In this document: piece after piece, positions 63,249-64,000 of the stretch | How the letters are laid out: the number at the start of each line of letters is the position of its first letter | Position numbering within the stretch: position 1 is the stretch's first letter | Assembly (NCBI GenBank): GCA_019022495.1 | Contig: JAFEKR010000001.1 | Coordinates: forward strand, 6,510,001 to 6,574,000 | From: Epichloe hybrida | Lineage: Eukaryota; Ascomycota; Sordariomycetes; Hypocreales; Clavicipitaceae | DNA length: 64,000 nucleotides | Direction of reading: 5' to 3' | The notes under the pieces: model-generated | The model's database searches: none | What the model was told of the DNA's origin: nothing | The model's input: the letters and a program-made list of their open reading frames with translations, nothing else | Program-made: the position numbers and the translations under genes

Positions 63249-64000
63249 TCAAATGCTGTCATCAAACCAGTGTGCTGCTTCAAGGCCCCGCGACTCGCTC
63301 CGTAAGCGCTCACTCTGACATCTGAACCACTCTCTCCCTTCTTCCAACTCCTGCCGGATTGCTTTCAGCTCGATTGTGAGCTTCTCTGCTTCACTCATAA
63401 CCCGCTTATGTTTGCTGCGTTCCGTCGTCTTCAAATTACCAGCGACTTTTCCTTCTTCGACTTCTTCTTCTTCCGACGGCCGCTTTCTCTTGTTGTTGGA
63501 CAGTCCGTCCTCGACTGTTGAAGTGCCCATCTTTCTGATTGGAGAGCCAAGGATGCGATTTCCACCGCTGACTGAAGCTCTTCGCACCGAGCTGCTGTCT
63601 AGAGTAGAGCCAAAGCCAAGACTGGAGTAGTCGTTTGGCCGGGCCCTCATGTCGTAAGCCAAAGACTCGGGCACTGCAGTCCCATCTGGCAGCTGCTCAA
63701 TACCCATAGCCTTGAGTCTCCAGGTCGCCGATGCATTACTAGTAGGCCGTGTGCTTGCAGGTGTTTCGCTCTCTCTCGAGCATGTTGATGGCAGGGAACG
63801 GCGAAATCGACCAGGCTTGCCCAGGTACATCTCTCTCAGCGCCTTCGTTTTAGCGCCGAATTTTCGACTTGAGCTGGACAATGATTCCCCGGACTGGTGA
63901 CTCGAAGCAACCGAGTTGCTCCTTGACCTAAACTCTTGTTGCACAATCGATTCCACAACATCTCGCTCGTTGGTGGCCCCGGACAGGACTCCACTGGACA
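63249..64000 (-). CDS. Unknown nuclear-type protein, C-terminal 249 residues (5' end outside window)
   Basis: A minus-strand frame is open from the window edge to TGA-free stop at 63,249-63,251, giving 249 codons in which I see no need for an intron. The upstream residues at the edge are in frame, so the GTG at 63,956 is not the start and the gene begins beyond 64,000. The visible part is Ser/Arg/Thr-rich and mostly disordered, with phospho-type SRSNSVASS and an N-terminal GESLSSSSRKF. A basic cluster NNKRKRPSEEEE could be a nuclear-localisation signal. The end (about the last 60 residues) is a short coiled coil, SEAEKLTIELKAIRQELEEG. I recognise no family. It is convergent with CBF5. Plus-strand frames here are shadows. 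Confidence 0.65.
   Translation of the reverse strand, partial: SSGVLSGATNERDVVESIVQQEFRSRSNSVASSHQSGESLSSSSRKFGAKTKALREMYLGKPGRFRRSLPSTCSRESETPASTRPTSNASATWRLKAMGIEQLPDGTAVPESLAYDMRARPNDYSSLGFGSTLDSSSVRRASVSGGNRILGSPIRKMGTSTVEDGLSNNKRKRPSEEEEVEEGKVAGNLKTTERSKHKRVMSEAEKLTIELKAIRQELEEGREWFRCQSERLRSESRGLEAAHWFDDSI

Overview
The window is from a filamentous ascomycete (Pezizomycotina, possibly Sordariomycetes; the class is an inference). The right end, about 57,690-64,000, carries GC-balanced host genes with short GT..AG introns and CTAAC-type branch sites. Everything to the left is a roughly 57.7 kb AT-rich block of long-terminal-repeat (LTR) retrotransposon relics. These carry the signature of repeat-induced point mutation (RIP): C-to-T and G-to-A changes that favour CpA, a very high TpA content, and nearly all stops TAA or TAG where the family has Gln or Trp.

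The block can be unpacked. Four insertions have matching LTRs and 5-bp target-site duplications (TSDs): Copia-B 12,928-29,896 (TTATT), Gypsy-E 19,095-29,680 (CTAAC), Copia-A1 31,727-38,540 (CAACC) and Copia-A2 40,725-55,395 (GTTAT). A fifth, Gypsy-F2 44,780-52,635 (TATAG), sits inside A2. E sits inside B; B and A1 sit inside Gypsy-D (10,237-39,278). D and A2 both sit inside, or directly abut, a long degraded reading frame of unknown function here called G (39,302-40,724 plus 55,401-57,229 or beyond). Copia-C and Gypsy-F1 at the left end continue the stack out of the window. Where I checked (D across B and A1, G across A2), removing the nested element plus one TSD copy restores the host reading frame.

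Three things inside the block are not ordinary gag-pol: a roughly 900-codon extra frame downstream of the integrase in Gypsy-E, the roughly 1,080-codon G frame, and a patch at 5,545-6,050 that largely escaped mutation and has an odd duplicated structure. The outermost 60-250 bp of most elements also kept more GC than their inner LTR ends.

The host part holds three genes. The first (58,458-59,942, +, four exons) encodes a secreted-type single-pass membrane protein with two tandem Cys-rich modules. The second (60,469-62,177, +, four exons) is CBF5, the H/ACA small nucleolar ribonucleoprotein pseudouridine synthase. The third (63,249-64,000, -, 5' end outside the window) is a partial gene for an unknown, disordered protein with a C-terminal coiled coil. 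There is no sign of an operon or gene cluster; the three look like independent housekeeping or uncharacterised loci next to a heterochromatic transposon graveyard.
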